NCBI GenBank assembly: GCA_963920705.1
Contig: CAWUCO010000180.1
Location: forward strand, 1-64,000
Direction: 5' to 3'
DNA length: 64,000 nucleotides
Source: Odiellus spinosus
Lineage: Eukaryota > Arthropoda > Arachnida > Opiliones > Phalangiidae
The translations under genes and the position numbers were made by a program. Position 1 is the stretch's first letter; every line of letters starts with the position of its first letter. Positions 10,357 to 22,061 of this stretch are shown here, piece by piece. A model generated the notes under the pieces. That model did not search any database, was not told the DNA's origin, and saw nothing but the letters and a program-made list of their open reading frames with translations.

Positions 10357-11240
10357 GGAAATTTGGAAAAAAAGGCCATTTTATTAACTTTTTATTAAGC
10401 GTAACTTTTAAACTAAGCGAGGTCCAGCTATATCACTAGTCTTAATCGATAGATAATTAAATGTTCAATAACGTATTTAAATTATAGAACGATCCTATGT
10501 GTGTGAAAGGAGTTATTAGGCAAAATATTCTTCCCCCCAGCGAAATTTGGAAAAAAAGTCCATTTTACTAACTTTAATTAAGCGTAACTTTTAAACTAAG
10601 CGAGGTCCAGCTATAACACTAGTCTTAATCGATAGATAATTAAATGTTCAATAAATAATTTAAATTATAGAACGATCCTATGTGTGTGAAGGGAGTTATT
10701 AGGCAAAATATTCTTCCCCCCAGCGAAATTTGGAAAAAAAGGCCATTTTATTAACTTTAATTAAGCGTAACTTTTAAACTAAGCGAGGTCCAGCTATAAC
10801 ACTAGTCTTAATCGATAGATAATTAAATGTTCAATAACGTATTTAAATTATAGAACGATCCTATGTGTGTGAAAGGAGTTATTAGGCAAAATATTATTCC
10901 CCCCAGCGAAATTTGGAAAAAAAGTCCATTTTACTAACTTTAATTAAGCGTAACTTTTAAACTAAGCGAGGTCCAAATATAACACTAGACTTAATCGATA
11001 GATAATTAAATGTTCAATAAATAATTTAAATTATAGAACGATCCTATGTGTGTGAAGGGAGTTATTAGGCAAAATATTCTTCCCCCCAGCGAAATTTGGA
11101 AAAAAAAGGTCATTTTACTAACTTTAATTAAGCGTAACTTTTAAACTAAGCGAGGTCCAAATATAACACTAGTCTTAATCGATAGATAATTAAATGTTCA
11201 ATAACGTATTTAATTTTTAGAACGTTCCTATGTGTAGGAT
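10357..11240. repeat. 183-bp satellite, about 4.8 units, alternating A/B types
   Basis: CAGCGAAATTTGG recurs at 10538, 10721, 10904 and 11088, a period of 183-184 bp, with a first partial unit from about 10357. Units 1, 3 and 5 share ATAACGTATTTAA; 1 and 3 also share GAAAGGAG and GGCCATTTTATT. Units 2 and 4 share ATAAATAATTTAA, GAAGGGAG and GTCCATTTTACT. The real repeat is therefore a dimer of about 367 bp. It sits between zinc-finger debris and the truncated LINE. Confidence 0.85.
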
Positions 11241-11252
11241 GGGAGATATTAA

Positions 11253-11309
11253 CCCTGGCTGGTAGTGTACGAGAGGGCGAAGTTCAATTCCCGAGTCCAG
11301 CAGCCAGGG
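11253..11309. repeat. Hairpin with tRNA-like A/B box spelling at a LINE-satellite junction
   Basis: CCCTGGCTG (11253-11261) and CAGCCAGGG (11301-11309) are perfect 9-bp inverted repeats. Between them lies AGTTCAATTCC, close to a pol III B box, and TGGCTGGTAGTG resembles an A box. No cloverleaf folds convincingly, so it is not called a tRNA gene. It could be a SINE head fragment. Confidence 0.3.
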
Positions 11310-12178
11310 GAGTCCGTCAATAAATTTGTAACCACACCCAATTCTAATTCTACCTACTCTTAAAACGGCTTGAAAGGCCAACGGGGCGACATCAAAAACC
11401 CAATTCATATTAAGACCCTTGTTAGAGTAATTAAACCTCTTTGTAAAGCCGACTTCGGTGAAGGAGCCATCGCCCTTTGAGACTATTTCCGCGATAATCT
11501 CCTTCTCCGAAACGTCCCTACTAGCGTTTCTAACAATTATTTTAGGTTAGCCTTGTTCCCTTTTCCCGCTAACTGAATCTTAACTTGATCCTTAATTTCG
11601 GCGGTGGTATCAACCGCATTATTAAGCTTACTTAGATCCTCGTCTTTTCGAAAACAGAACAAAATACCGATCCCACGGCAATGACTGTGACTATCTATCT
11701 CTATACCAAGCTTAATAGGGTCAATGTGTTTCTTAATAAGGTTAAACACATCAATAGAAGTTACTACGGGGTCGACAGGATAAATTATAAGGACGAAATC
11801 ATCGGGAGGGGGCCTACGAGCGGGAACCCTAACCTCCTTAGCCGAAGTGGGCTTAGTGGCGGCGATTTGGGCATAAGTATTGTCCTGACTAGTACCTACA
11901 GGGGTAGCGGTGGACTGGGCTCTCTTCCTAGCTTTCTTACGGCGAACCAAGGTAAAGGGGGGTTCCTGCGGAGTAGTGTCTTCGGAAATAGAAATACCCT
12001 CGGGATGGACGGGAATATCAGTAGCGCAGAAAACGGGCCTGGGAATGACTTGTTGCCTTAGTCCCTCAAGTTGGCCTTTCAAATAGGAAATCTCACGAGA
12101 TTGGGCCTCAAAAATGTCGTACATCCTGTTAAAAATAAGAGTGGCATCTAAGCTTATAGCCTTAGTAAAACCGATCAC
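11310..12178 (-). mobile_element. R1-like non-LTR retrotransposon, ORF1 only, frameshifted
   Basis: The minus-strand ORF 12178-11537 has a coiled-coil start (ISYLKGQLEGLRQQ), a basic Ser/Pro-rich middle, then DDFVLIIYPVDP and DVFNLIKKHIDP. After a one-base loss near 11543 the frame continues as KIIVRNASRDVSEKEII, GFTKRFNYSN and MNWVFDVAPLAFQAVLRVGRIRIG. This order (VLIxPxD, KIxVRNxxRDVxE, WVFxVxPxxxxxLLxxGRIxIG) is typical of ORF1 (Gag-like) in the R1 clade. The CCHC knuckles and the whole ORF2 (endonuclease, RT) are missing; the element stops near 11310. The first codon of the open frame is GTG; the first ATG is 18 codons in. Confidence 0.7.
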
Positions 12179-12802
12179 GCCTCAACTCAGTAGAAAGGGA
12201 GTGTGTCACTCTTAGTCATGAGTCCTTTAGGCCTAGGAACTCAGCTCAACCCCCCCACCACGGGAAGGTGGTGACACGCGGGGGGAGGTTCTAAGGACAC
12301 TCAGTTTGGAGATTTCTAAAGCGCTCTATCGTTTCTCACATAACAGCGCTATATCCGCCGTCATATCATCACCGCGTCCAGGACCGAGAAGGTCAATACC
12401 AGCAAAACCACATCCATGGAAAGTGGTCAGCAAAGTACAGAGCGAACCAACCAAACCCTTAATGAGCTTGACTGTCGTCCTCGACTCGGTGAGGCTTTGG
12501 TAACATAAGACCTAGGGAGCCGACAGCGGAGAGCTCCTTCGACACTTATGCACCATCCACCCCAGAACTCTACCCAATCAAAGCCTGAGCCGGAGACGCA
12601 TCCACACTAGTCCCCCATACTTAAGTCATCTAGGCGCCAGGAGAGTTTCCCACGCTCTTCCACGGCGCCCATGCCGAGATGAACGAATGCGCCCCAACTC
12701 AGTAGAAAGGGAGTGTGTCACTCTTGGTCATGAGTCCTTTAGGCCTAGGAGCTCAGCTCAACCCCCCACCACGGGAAGGTGGTGACACGCGGGGGGAGGT
12801 TT
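12179..12802 (-). promoter_or_regulatory. LINE 5' UTR with duplicated, GC-rich monomer
   Basis: A block of about 113 bp, ACTCAGTAGAAAGGGAGTGT to GGTGACACGCGGGGGGAGGT, occurs at 12180-12291 and again at 12692-12802, 512 bp apart. It contains the hairpin CCACC..GGTGG. It lies directly upstream of ORF1 in minus-strand sense. It probably represents tandem 5' UTR monomers of the kind that serve as internal promoters in some LINEs. GC content is well above the surroundings. Confidence 0.6.
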
Positions 12803-13084
12803 ACGGTTGTTCTTGTAGTTGACATTGGAAGGCACTTTGAGTTAGGCCAGACTGTCTGTGATCACATATTCTAATCAACACTTGCCTTAAATGTGCTAAA
12901 ATTGTCAAAAGGGCCGGATTTAAGTATGAAAGTGTGTATTTCGTCATTAATTTAAGCTAAGCTGATTGATGCACCCACTTTTCATTCGCACAAAAATACC
13001 ATCGTCTCACCTTACAATCTTATTTTTCTGCCGCTATTTAGGAAGATTGCTACCAGAATTTTAATTGGGGTTTTAATTATTTCT

Positions 13085-13850
13085 TTCGCAAATGAAATAA
13101 CTTGTGTCTATCTAGATCATTTCTCCTCACAGAAGCGTAAGAACAATGATCACATTTAAAGGGCGAATTAAGTTTACACTTAAAATCAAAAGCTTAGGAA
13201 CATTGGTCGCATTTATAGAGCTTTATATAGCAAATGCATTAACTTTTGTTTATTTTGTTCATAGTTCTTAAGACAAGCGTAAGAACATAGTTCTTAAGAC
13301 AAGCGTAAGAACATTGGTCGCTTTTATAGAGCTTATGGAACAAATGAGTTAACTTGTTATTAATTATATCATTTTTCGTAGTAGAAACGTTTGAACATTG
13401 ATTGCATTTAAATTGATTATCGTTCAAATAAATCAACTTGTGTAAATTAAGTTTATATTTCCATTCGCAAGCATAGGAACATTGGTCGCATTTGAAAGGC
13501 TTATCGGGTTGAATGAATTAACTCGTGTTTCTTAAGTTGCTGTTTCGAACTACACGCTTACGAACACTGGTCGCATTTAAAGGACTTATCGGGCGAACTT
13601 CTTTAATATCTGTTTCGAATTCGACGCGTATGAACAGTCGTCGCACTTAAATGGCTTATCGGTCGCTAAATGACTTAACTTGTGGGTTTTTAAATCTTTT
13701 TTCTCATTAGAAACGAAAGGGCACTGATTGCATTTAAATTGCTTTATTCGCAAATGTTTTAACTTGTGTTTATTTAGATCATAATTTCTAATGGAAGTGT
13801 AAGGTCATTGATCGCGAGGCATTCTCCCCGACTCTCAATAAGATACCGTT
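13085..13850 (-). pseudogene. Degenerate C2H2 zinc-finger array
   Basis: At least seven antisense finger modules are recognisable by spaced CATTTAAA(G/T), TTATCGGGC and ACTTGTGTTTATT motifs about 84 bp apart. All contain frameshifts. The short block AGTTCTTAAGACAAGCGTAA is duplicated side by side at 13262-13310. This continues the array of 8270-8727, displaced by the foldback, satellite and LINE insertions. Confidence 0.6.
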
Positions 13851-14039
13851 TTTGACGAAAATTACGCTTTTAGCCGATTAAAGAGGAACTATTATTTAAG
13901 AGTGAGCATCAAAGTGATTCTAAGGACTGTTTCATTGATTTGTGCCCCCAGACACTTCCGACTATACACGAGAATCTAATTGACAAAGGCGAAACTAGAT
14001 CGAAATCACGAGTGATAATTCACAGAAGCGACTGCAAAA

Positions 14040-14640
14040 GGAAACAAAGACAATTCCCGAATAAGCGCTTTAAATGCGACCATTGCCCTGATGCTTCTAA
14101 TAGAAAATGTCAATTTAATAGATACCATGAATTCGTCACGTAAGCCCTTTAAGCGCAATCACTGTTCCTACTCTTGCATCTCAAAATATCTTCTAAAAAG
14201 TCACAACTTAATTAATTTACCCGATAAAGCTTTTAAATGCGATCTGTGTAGCTACGCGTGTAAATTGAAACATGCTTACTAGACATAAGTTAATCCATTC
14301 ATCCGATAACCCCATAAAATGCGAACAATGCTCTTATTCTTGCAATTTGAAACAAACTTAATTTACACAAGTTAACCCATTCGCCGACTACGCGCTTTCA
14401 ATGCGATCAGTGTTTTTACGCTTCTATTAGGAAAAGGGATTTATATAAACAAGAGTTACTCCATTTTCGCAATAAGAAATTTAAATGCAATCATTGTACT
14501 TACGTTTCAAACTTGAAAAAAGATCTGAATAACCTGAATATAATTGAACACTTGTCCGATAAGCCATTTTAGCGCGAACAATGTACCTACGCATCCAAAA
14601 CGAATTATCAACTTAAGAGACAGAAGGTAATCCATTCGAC
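14040..14640 (+). pseudogene. C2H2 zinc-finger array, plus strand, broken
   Basis: Sense-strand modules include KRFKCDHCPDASNRKC and KAFKCDLCSYACKLKH, with three or four further fingers in shifting frames. Several modules lack a second cysteine or a histidine. The orientation is opposite to the arrays on either side, so the cluster contains an inversion or divergent genes. No intact reading frame spans more than two fingers. Confidence 0.6.
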
Positions 14641-14754
14641 CGAAAAGACCATTGAGATTCTTCAACTTCTGGTGTTCACAGCCTTTTATGGGCCAATAGG
14701 ATCTCGAAAATATATATAACAAACCACAGGTAAATGGAAATTTATCAAATGCCC

Positions 14755-15015
14755 AAAAACTAATTAAATTCTATCATATACCTCAAAAATCTAATCAAAT
14801 TCAATCAAATGCCTCAAAACATAATTAAATTTGATCAAGTGTCTCAAAAAATAATTTAATTCAGTCAAACGCCTCAAAAAATAATTTAATTGAATCAAAT
14901 GCCTCAAAAAATTAAATTCGATCAATTGCCCTAAAAAATAATTAAATTCGATCAAATGCATCAAAAAATTAATCAAATTCGAACTAAAAACTAATTTAAT
15001 TCGATTATTTGAACC
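14755..15015. repeat. 33-bp tandem repeat, about 8 copies
   Basis: Units read CTCAAAAAATAATTTAATTC followed by (A/G)ATCAAATGC. Because 33 is a multiple of 3, the minus strand shows an 11-residue repeat (LIEFNYFLRHL type). This is a minisatellite rather than a gene: there is no start context and the units vary freely. Confidence 0.7.
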
Positions 15016-15617
15016 GTTTTTTCAAATTTAATCAAATGAACATTCGGTCAAACGTCACACTGATGAAACGAATTTCGTTCAGACAATATTGCGCCGTATT
15101 ATATTAGCCAAGATTTCTCCTCGGGCAGATTTCACCCTAGAAATTTCATTAGAGATTAAGCCAATGATAAAACAAAATCTATTACAAAAAATATCATTAT
15201 AACGAAACCTCGAAGTGTAATTCAAAGAATGATAAAAAATTATAGAAGTAAACACTGAGAATTCTTATGTAGCCATATACTCTTTATAGGTTGATTTTAC
15301 CAGAAAAAAATGATTGTTCTTTGGTGCCCATCATCTTGTAGCTGTCATGTTTAAACCGTCAACTGCATAACCGTTTCCTTATTGGTTGTTGGCATCCTAG
15401 ACGATTGCGATATTTGCCAAAATCTACTCGGCGTTAATACTTTCGATTTCGAGCGGTTTTTTGATCACGAGGAAACAAAGGCGTGATCGCGCAAGAAACA
15501 ATTTATTATTAGATAGATTTAAGAGTAGAATGTCTGAAAACATAAGTAGCGAAACAATATATCCATTATTTGTCTTGATCTAGATATTTTTCGTTAAGCC
15601 TTGGCAACTACGAGCCG
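15016..15617. other. No feature seen
   Basis: AT-rich unique sequence. I found no open frame with family resemblance, no RNA fold and no clear repeat. Confidence 0.5.
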
Positions 15618-16090
15618 TTATAATATGAAATAACGGCAAATCGGAGATTCGAGCAATTGAATTAACTTGTGATTGATTAGATAGTCTCTCGTATTATAAG
15701 GGTCTACCCCCATTTCGCCCAAAACATTTGGCCCAATTCCCATTTGGCCCAATCTCAAATAATCTAACCTAACCCTACCTAACCTAACAATTGGGCGAAA
15801 TGGGAATAGATCATTTTGGGCGAAATATTTTGGGCAAAATGGGAACACACCATTATGAGGGTGAGAACACTAATCTTTTATCAGACGCGAATACTCACTG
15901 ATTGGATTTAGAAGGTTTGTCTTAATCACATCCTCTCCATTGTCAATTAGATTCATATCTCTAGATTGAAGTGTCTCCCGGTTCGAATCAGTAAGAGACT
16001 CGTTAGAATCACTAAGGCTTTCCTTCTTGACGTGGAACCCTGATCAGAACGCTCGGCGCCTTTAAATTTGTTATTTCGCGAATGGAAAAC
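15618..16090 (-). pseudogene. Second zinc-finger gene relic (N-terminal module and one finger)
   Basis: Reading minus, 16040-15880 encodes KKESLSDSNESLTDSN and MNLIDNGEDV, near-copies of the KREYLSDSNESHTDSN and KLIDNGEDV modules of the neighbour at 16091-17275. The following finger is split by the 148-bp element at 15704-15851. The far half (YLINHKLIQLLE) resumes on the other side. This shows tandem duplication of a zinc-finger gene. Confidence 0.6.
15704..15851. mobile_element. Mini MULE-like element, unit TTCCCATTTCGCCCAA (family A)
   Basis: Inverted ends are built from CCCATTTCGCCCAAAA-type units around a short CTAACCTAACCC core. The flanks are ATTATAAGGGT (15693-15703) and ATTATGAGGGT (15852-15862), an 11-bp duplication with one mismatch. 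The insertion splits a zinc-finger module. Same family as 39600-40266. Confidence 0.7.
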
Positions 16091-17275
16091 CGTATGTTAA
16101 GTAAATTGATCTTTCCGACGACAACTATAGGAACACTGGTCGCATTTAAAGTGTTTATCGGACAAATGGGTTGACTTTTGCGTTTTAAGTTTATAAAGGT
16201 ATTGCGATTTAGAAGCGTAAGAACACTGTTCGCATTTATAAGGCTTATTATCGAGTACATGAATTAGCTGGTGTTGCTTTAGTTGGTGATTCGAGCAAAA
16301 TACGCGCGAACACTGATCGCATCTCAAGGGTTAATCGGGCAAATGGATTAACTTAAGAATTTTAAGTTTATATTTCCGATTACTCGCGTAAGAACACTGG
16401 ACGCATTTAAAGGGCGTATCGGGCGAATGAATTAACCCGTGTTTCTGTAGTTGGTGTATTAATCTACAAGCGTAAGACCATTGGTCGCATTTAAGGGGCT
16501 TATCGGACGAATGGATTAAATTGTTTCTGTGTTTATCACGACAAGAGTAGGGACACTGGTCGCATTTAAAGGGCTTTTCGGAAGAATGAATCAACACGTG
16601 GCTATTAAAATGATACTTCTTATTAGAATTAAATGAGCATTGATCGCATTTAAATCGTTTAACAGGGGAATGTCCGAATTTCCTTTTATATAGTTTATTT
16701 TTATTAGTAACGTTTGAAAACTGATCGCTTTTGTGACTTATCAGTTGTGGCTCCAGCAATACATCCTCTCCGTTGTCAATTAGTTTCACCTTCCGGCTAG
16801 AATCACTGAGGCATTCCTTCTCTTCGTTGATTGCCGCCGAAGCCGCATCGCTACGTGGAAATGGCTTATTTTGCAAATGGATTAACTTGTGTATTTTAAG
16901 TTTATTATTTTTTTTTTGTTTTGAAGCATATGAACACTGTTCGCGTTTAAATTACTTATCAGTTGAATGGGCCAACTTGTGTTTATTGAGGAAAGTTTTC
17001 TTTTTACAAGAATACAAACATTGATCCCGTTTAAAAGGCTTAGTTGGTGAAAGAATTAACTGGTTCGAATCGGTATGAGACTCGTTGGAATCACTGAGGT
17101 ATTCTCTCTTAACGTGGATGACCGTCGAACTCAAGTTTTCATTGCGCAAGAATTGCCGTTCCGAGGAGTTTTCCTCTTTTATTGGAAAAGAAGCGCAAAT
17201 TTTGTCAAAAAAAAGCGTTGGATTGAGAGTCAAGGAGAATGAACTCATTCTATTCTTGAATACCGTCTTCTTCAA
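16091..17275 (-). pseudogene. C2H2 zinc-finger gene, best preserved of the cluster, with stops
   Basis: The minus-strand product starts with an acidic region (KICASFPIKEENSSERQF, KREYLSDSNESHTDSN). Then come a finger (KPFKRDQCLYSC), a linker (KLIDNGEDVLLEPQ), and at least six further fingers such as KRFKCDQCSFNSNKKYHF, KPFKCDQCPYSCRDKH and HFKCDQCSYSCRRKDQF. Two in-frame nonsense codons replace expected residues: TAA before FKREQCSYA (near 16953) and TAA before PLRCDQCSR (near 16330). One finger has CDQW instead of CDQC. Such proteins bind DNA in the nucleus. With two stops this copy is probably inactive, though each fault is a single base. The exact start is unclear. Confidence 0.65.
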
Positions 17276-17759
17276 GTTTCTTTTTACTTCCCCGACAGGG
17301 TCGTGTCTGTGTGTGTGTCACTTCCAGTGTAAACGAAAATCACGTGACCTAGCTCGTGGAGCCAAAGGTCTAGAGACGTAATCATGCCAGCTTATCGTTC
17401 AATTCCGTTTAACGGGAATTATCTCCTTTAAGCATGGCTGCTACATTGAGTTTCAGGTATCGTGCAATTATATATAACAGGACGTCTGCAATTGCATATT
17501 ATCGACTCCCACCATCCACTTTACGGTCAAACCTCGATGCTGGACAGTTGAAGGCGATTATATGAAATGGGACATCTCCCACTGTTATAATCACCTCAGA
17601 CCATCCCCACAACATCGAGAAATCACCTCCAGAAGGAGTCGTAAGGCAAGCAAAAGTCTCTATTGAATTTTTTTCCCAAAACGGTCCCGTATAACGAGCG
17701 TAGCGCCACCGTTAAACATTTCAAAGAAACGATAATTTAGGACAAGATGTCAGCTACCA

Positions 17760-17979
17760 TATGTACGTCGGGTTAGACTTAGACGCCGCGAATACAAAAC
17801 CCGGCAGCGGCGTGAGCGTGTTTCGACGGCAGCGCGCCGAGTTTTTTCCCTAGGTAGCAGCGTAACCTATCGGCGTATGACGTCGCGTCTCTCAGCTCTC
17901 CCGTGAACGACTGGGCAGAATTTATATTTTACTTTCGTGGCGAGAAGTGAAAGAAATAACTTACCGTAGGTTTCCTAAT

Positions 17980-18013
<34 letters not shown>
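17760..18013. repeat. Dispersed repeat ending in a 33-A tract
   Basis: TACGTCGGGTTAGACTTAGA and GGCAGCGGCGTGA at about 17762-17815 are related to TACGTCCGCTAGACTAGACT and GGCAGCGGCGTGA at 31260-31315. The copy is followed, about 170 bp on, by an uninterrupted A tract at 17981-18013. It might be a retroposed or MITE-like sequence. Confidence 0.45.
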
Positions 18014-18014
<1 letters not shown>

Positions 18015-18640
18015 AATTTATAAAGTTTGTGGTTAATAAACAGCGGTTGGGGTTTGACCTCTATTGACAAATTTCGTTGACTCTGTTCGACGAAGCCATA
18101 TTGCGGCAGATTTAGGACTCCAGAGACATACACTGGAGGGTGCGCGGCGCGTTAAGCGGGAAAAAAAGGTCTAAAATTATTTTGCTTGCCTTGCGACTGC
18201 TTCTGGTTGTGATTTCTTGATGTACACACCCAGGTCCAACCTCCAGTTTCCGACCCAGCGGGCCATACTAGCGAGGCGCCCCTGACTAATATGGTCCACA
18301 TCAACCTTTCCAGCGTTGCCAACCTTTGAACATTCGATTGTCGTACAAAGTGCTCGAAACTATCGTATTTTTGCTAAAATTATCGTACGCATAAAAGTGC
18401 TAGAAAATAGCAAACTATTTACGGATTTTTAAGCGTTTTATGTGCATACAAGCTGGAGCTGTAAGTCTGTCTTAGCTCTAGCCGGTCTATTTAATGGAAA
18501 AAAGCGGCCTGCGGGAATTGTAAAAGAACTAAAACATGTAGTTTTTTACTCCATCACTGCTCATGAGATGTTTTGCCCTCTAGTCTCTAGATCTAGACTG
18601 ATTTACCTTGCCAGCTAGAAGGTATATAACAATATTAACC
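18014..18640. other. No gene seen
   Basis: Moderately GC-rich start, then AT-rich. No open frame of note and no repeat recognised. It separates the A tract from the truncated LINE. Confidence 0.45.
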
Positions 18641-18654
18641 GTGTTGCAATGTCA

Positions 18655-20700
18655 CTATTTGCTTTTTTTATAGACATCTGACCACGATTCACCATTAAAT
18701 ATTAATACAGTATCGTCTGCATATGCTACGTTGTGGTCGGCTATATTATTATTTAGTAAGTTATTTATATAGATTAGAAATAGTGTTGGTCCTAAAACTG
18801 ATCCTTGTGGAATCCCAAATTTATGTTGAACAGCGTTACTTAGGGTATTTCCTATTTTAACTTTTGCCCGACGTCCATTAAGGTAACTATTAAACCATTT
18901 TAATGGAAGGCCTCTGATACCAATGTTATTAAGTTTATCCGAGAGAATGCTATGGCTCACAGTATCAAAGGCATTTGCTAAGTCTAGGAAAATAGCTAGT
19001 ACTTTTTTGCTTTGGTCTAAGTTTTTAACTAAATAACTATTAAAAGAGTAAAGGGCGTCTTCGGTGGAATGTCCTTTACGAAAGCCGTATGGATGGTTGG
19101 AAATTAAATTATTACGTTGTAGGTAGCTTTCTAATTGATATTTTACGCATTTTTCTAATATCTTTGAAAGGCACGAAAGAATACATATGGGTCTGTAATT
19201 AGATAATATAGTTGGGTCTCCATTTTTGAATATGGGAGTGATTATGGCTATTTTACAAGAATCAGGGAAAATACCAGATTCAATACTTAAATTTATAATG
19301 TAAGTGATTGGTTCTGAGATATATTTACTAAATTACTTCAAAATTTTAGAACTTAGTTTATCCACACCTCGGGAATTTGAATTTCTTATTGCAGCTATAC
19401 TTTTGATAACATCATTTGCACAAATTGGATGCATGAAAAATGTTTTGTCGTGTCTTGGATCAAGGAAAATGTTTTTTTATGGTTTCGATATTGTTTCTTG
19501 TGGTGATTATATTTGCTAAGTTAGGGCCCACATTTGAGAAATATCTGTTAAATTCATTTCCTATTATATTAGGGTTACTATCTACATCATAGGACTTTTT
19601 GTTTAATCTTATAGATTTAACATTTTTTTTATTGTTTTTTGTTGGGTTTAGTATACTATTTATTGTAGACCACATTTTAGAGTTATCTGATTTAGCAATG
19701 ATAATTTTATCCATATAATATTTATTTTTTGTGATTTTAATTAAATTATTTAGTTTATTTCTATAACAGATAAACTCGTTTTTTAAATCGACATTAGATG
19801 GTTGTTTGTTTTAGTCTTTGTTTTAACTTGTCGCGTGTTTTAATACTTTTAAGTAAACTAGGTGTTATCCAAGGTTTTAGTGGTTTGAATTTAGTAAAAT
19901 CTAATCTCGTAACTGTTTTTGTTGCAAGATTTAAGTAGAAGTTAAAAGTATTTATGAATTCATCAGCTGCACTGTTTACATCTTGTTTAGAGTAGACACA
20001 CTGCCAGGTTTCGAATGATAGAAGTCGATCTAACTTTATATAGTCCGTTTTTACAGTATTGAACGAATTTGTTTGTATAGGTTTTTTTGGTTTTAGAGTT
20101 TGTAGTTCGAGGATTATTGGTGAGTGGTCAGTAATGGATGTCTCCAGAATAAAGGAGTTGAACACAATATTGAATTTAGATTTAACCATGAAGTGATCTA
20201 GACAAGACATCATACGAGTAGGGTATTTAATCCATGATGAAAAATAATAAGTACTTAAAATGTCCAGGTAGGTGTTGATTGCTAGGTTATTCTTTGCGGC
20301 TAGGATATCAATGTTTAGGTCTCCCGCGATAATTACGTCTTGATTGGAGCCAAAAGTTTCTATTTCTTTTTCTAAATCAACTAAGAAAGCTGGTAAATCT
20401 GAATTGGGTGATCGATAAACAGATAGTAATGTGATGAATCGTTCGTTAAATTTAACGTCTAATTTTAAGCAATTGCTTTCGTGTAGCGAGATTTCAATAA
20501 ACTTAAAAGGTGTACAACTAATCCGTCAGCAATGTTGTTGAATTTCGTTGTGTGTATTTGCTGATAGTTATTGATATTGAAATGAAGAATATTTACACTA
20601 CTAAGCCAACATTCCGATAGAATTATAATGTCAAATAGTACTTGGATTTCGTTTAGGATTATCACGAGTTCATCAAAATGTTTTCAAATACTACGTATAT
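18655..20700 (-). mobile_element. CR1/Jockey-group LINE, endonuclease and reverse transcriptase, 3' end missing
   Basis: In minus order: APE-type endonuclease (FDIIILSECWLSS near 20620; SITDHSPIILEL near 20110), a linker, then reverse transcriptase. An uninterrupted frame of about 227 codons from 19335 to 18655 contains NYRPICILSCLSKILE, GFRKGHSTEDALYSF, FLDLANAFDTVSHS (catalytic Asp), FGIPQGSVLGPTLFLI and VAYADDTVLI (YADD active site). A TAA at about 19336 and frameshifts near 19460 and 19790 break the polyprotein. The sequence ends about 15 residues after YADD, so the RT thumb and 3' UTR are absent. Confidence 0.85.
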
Positions 20701-21045
20701 TCAAGTGAATTATTTTAAAGTTGTCTAGAGTTTTATATCGTTCTGTTAGGTTTTTAATCGAAATATTGTTTGAACAATTTGTTGTCGCTGTTTGCATTAA
20801 GATAATGTAGGTGTGTTAATACACTGATATGTATCCATAAATTAAGCGTCTAGTTTCTCTAAGTCAAGTAGATTTTTTATTCTAATGGCCCGGTCTCCTT
20901 CTTTTTTCCTGATAAAAACTTTGCCGTCGGATACCCGAAAAAATTTGAAATTATTCTTATTTGCATATTGTTTAGATTCGTAAAATAGTTTTTTATTGAT
21001 AGGAGTTAGGCGTTCGTTTAGGTAGATCCTTTTTTTTCGAATGAA

Positions 21046-21797
21046 TTATGAATATCCGAGGCCAATAAACCCTGATTTTTTTATTTTTTTAAACGCTGAT
21101 AATAGATTATTTCGAATAGATTCGTTATTTAATTTAACTATTATAGATTTTATCCTGTTATCTTTGGTTACGCCTTGAGGGTAGCGATAAATTTTGGCAA
21201 TATTATCTGTATGAAAGGTTACTCCTAAATACTTGGCTATTTCTTTAAAAATATTTGCTAGATTTTCGTTTTGTGATTCTTTTAACCCGACAATTTCAAT
21301 TTCGCAAAATAATTGTTGCTGTTTTAGATAATTTACTTCTTCTTTCAAATCGTTGAACTCATCTAATATTATTTTGTCATTACCCTTTAATAAGAAATTT
21401 TCTTCTTTGATGTGCTCTAAAATTTTAGACTGTTTTCCTAATTCCTCGTTGAAATCATCGATTTTTTTAGAAGAGAATTCCACAGATATTTGGAAATCGT
21501 TCAACTTGGCTTCAATGTTATCAAGTTTATTTAATTTTAATAAAATTAAACTTATCTGGTTCGCAATGCTAGCATCCATTATATTTGAGGTACTGGTTTC
21601 GATATCCTTTTCGCCGTCAGTTTTTTTGCACTCGTCACACTTCCAGTTATTTTTTTATTTCCAAGTTTACGAAGGTTTTCGGTGGTTTTTATCGACGTAC
21701 ACTTTGCGTGAAAGTAGTTTTCACACTCTCCTTTACTTTGTATTATCTCTTTCGGGTTAGTAAGATCCTCGTTACAAGCATTACATAACTCGGACAT
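21046..21797 (-). mobile_element. ORF1 of the same LINE: PHD-like finger, coiled coil, nucleic-acid-binding domain
   Basis: Minus strand. It begins MSELCNACNEDLTNPK with further Cys/His residues (CENYFHAKC) typical of a PHD finger. One extra A in the run near 21652 shifts the frame; the other frame completes the finger as NWKCDECKK. Then follow a long coiled coil (LNKLDNIEAKLNDFQ to LKEEVNYLKQQQ) and a C-terminal domain ending IYRYPQGV, IKSIIVKLNNESIRNNLLSA, as in LINE ORF1 chaperones. The likely 5' end lies just beyond 21800. Inactive because of the frameshift, unless that is a base-call error. Confidence 0.75.
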
Positions 21798-22061
21798 AGT
21801 TTTTTACGGTATTTTATATTTTTTTGATTTAAGAATGCTTAGTACGGAGCTACTAGGAAATGCGACTGTCCTCCGCCAATTCCAATGCATAACATAAATC
21901 AAAAATGGGAGAAAGTTCAATGCATTTAAATTTTAATTTAAAATAATGGTATTGTTTAACTAAATCTAATTAATCACGAAGCTGAAAAATTAATTTAAAA
22001 TTCGACATAGTTTAGAAAATATTTAAGAATTTGTCCAAAAATTTAAAGAAATGTGACCGTT

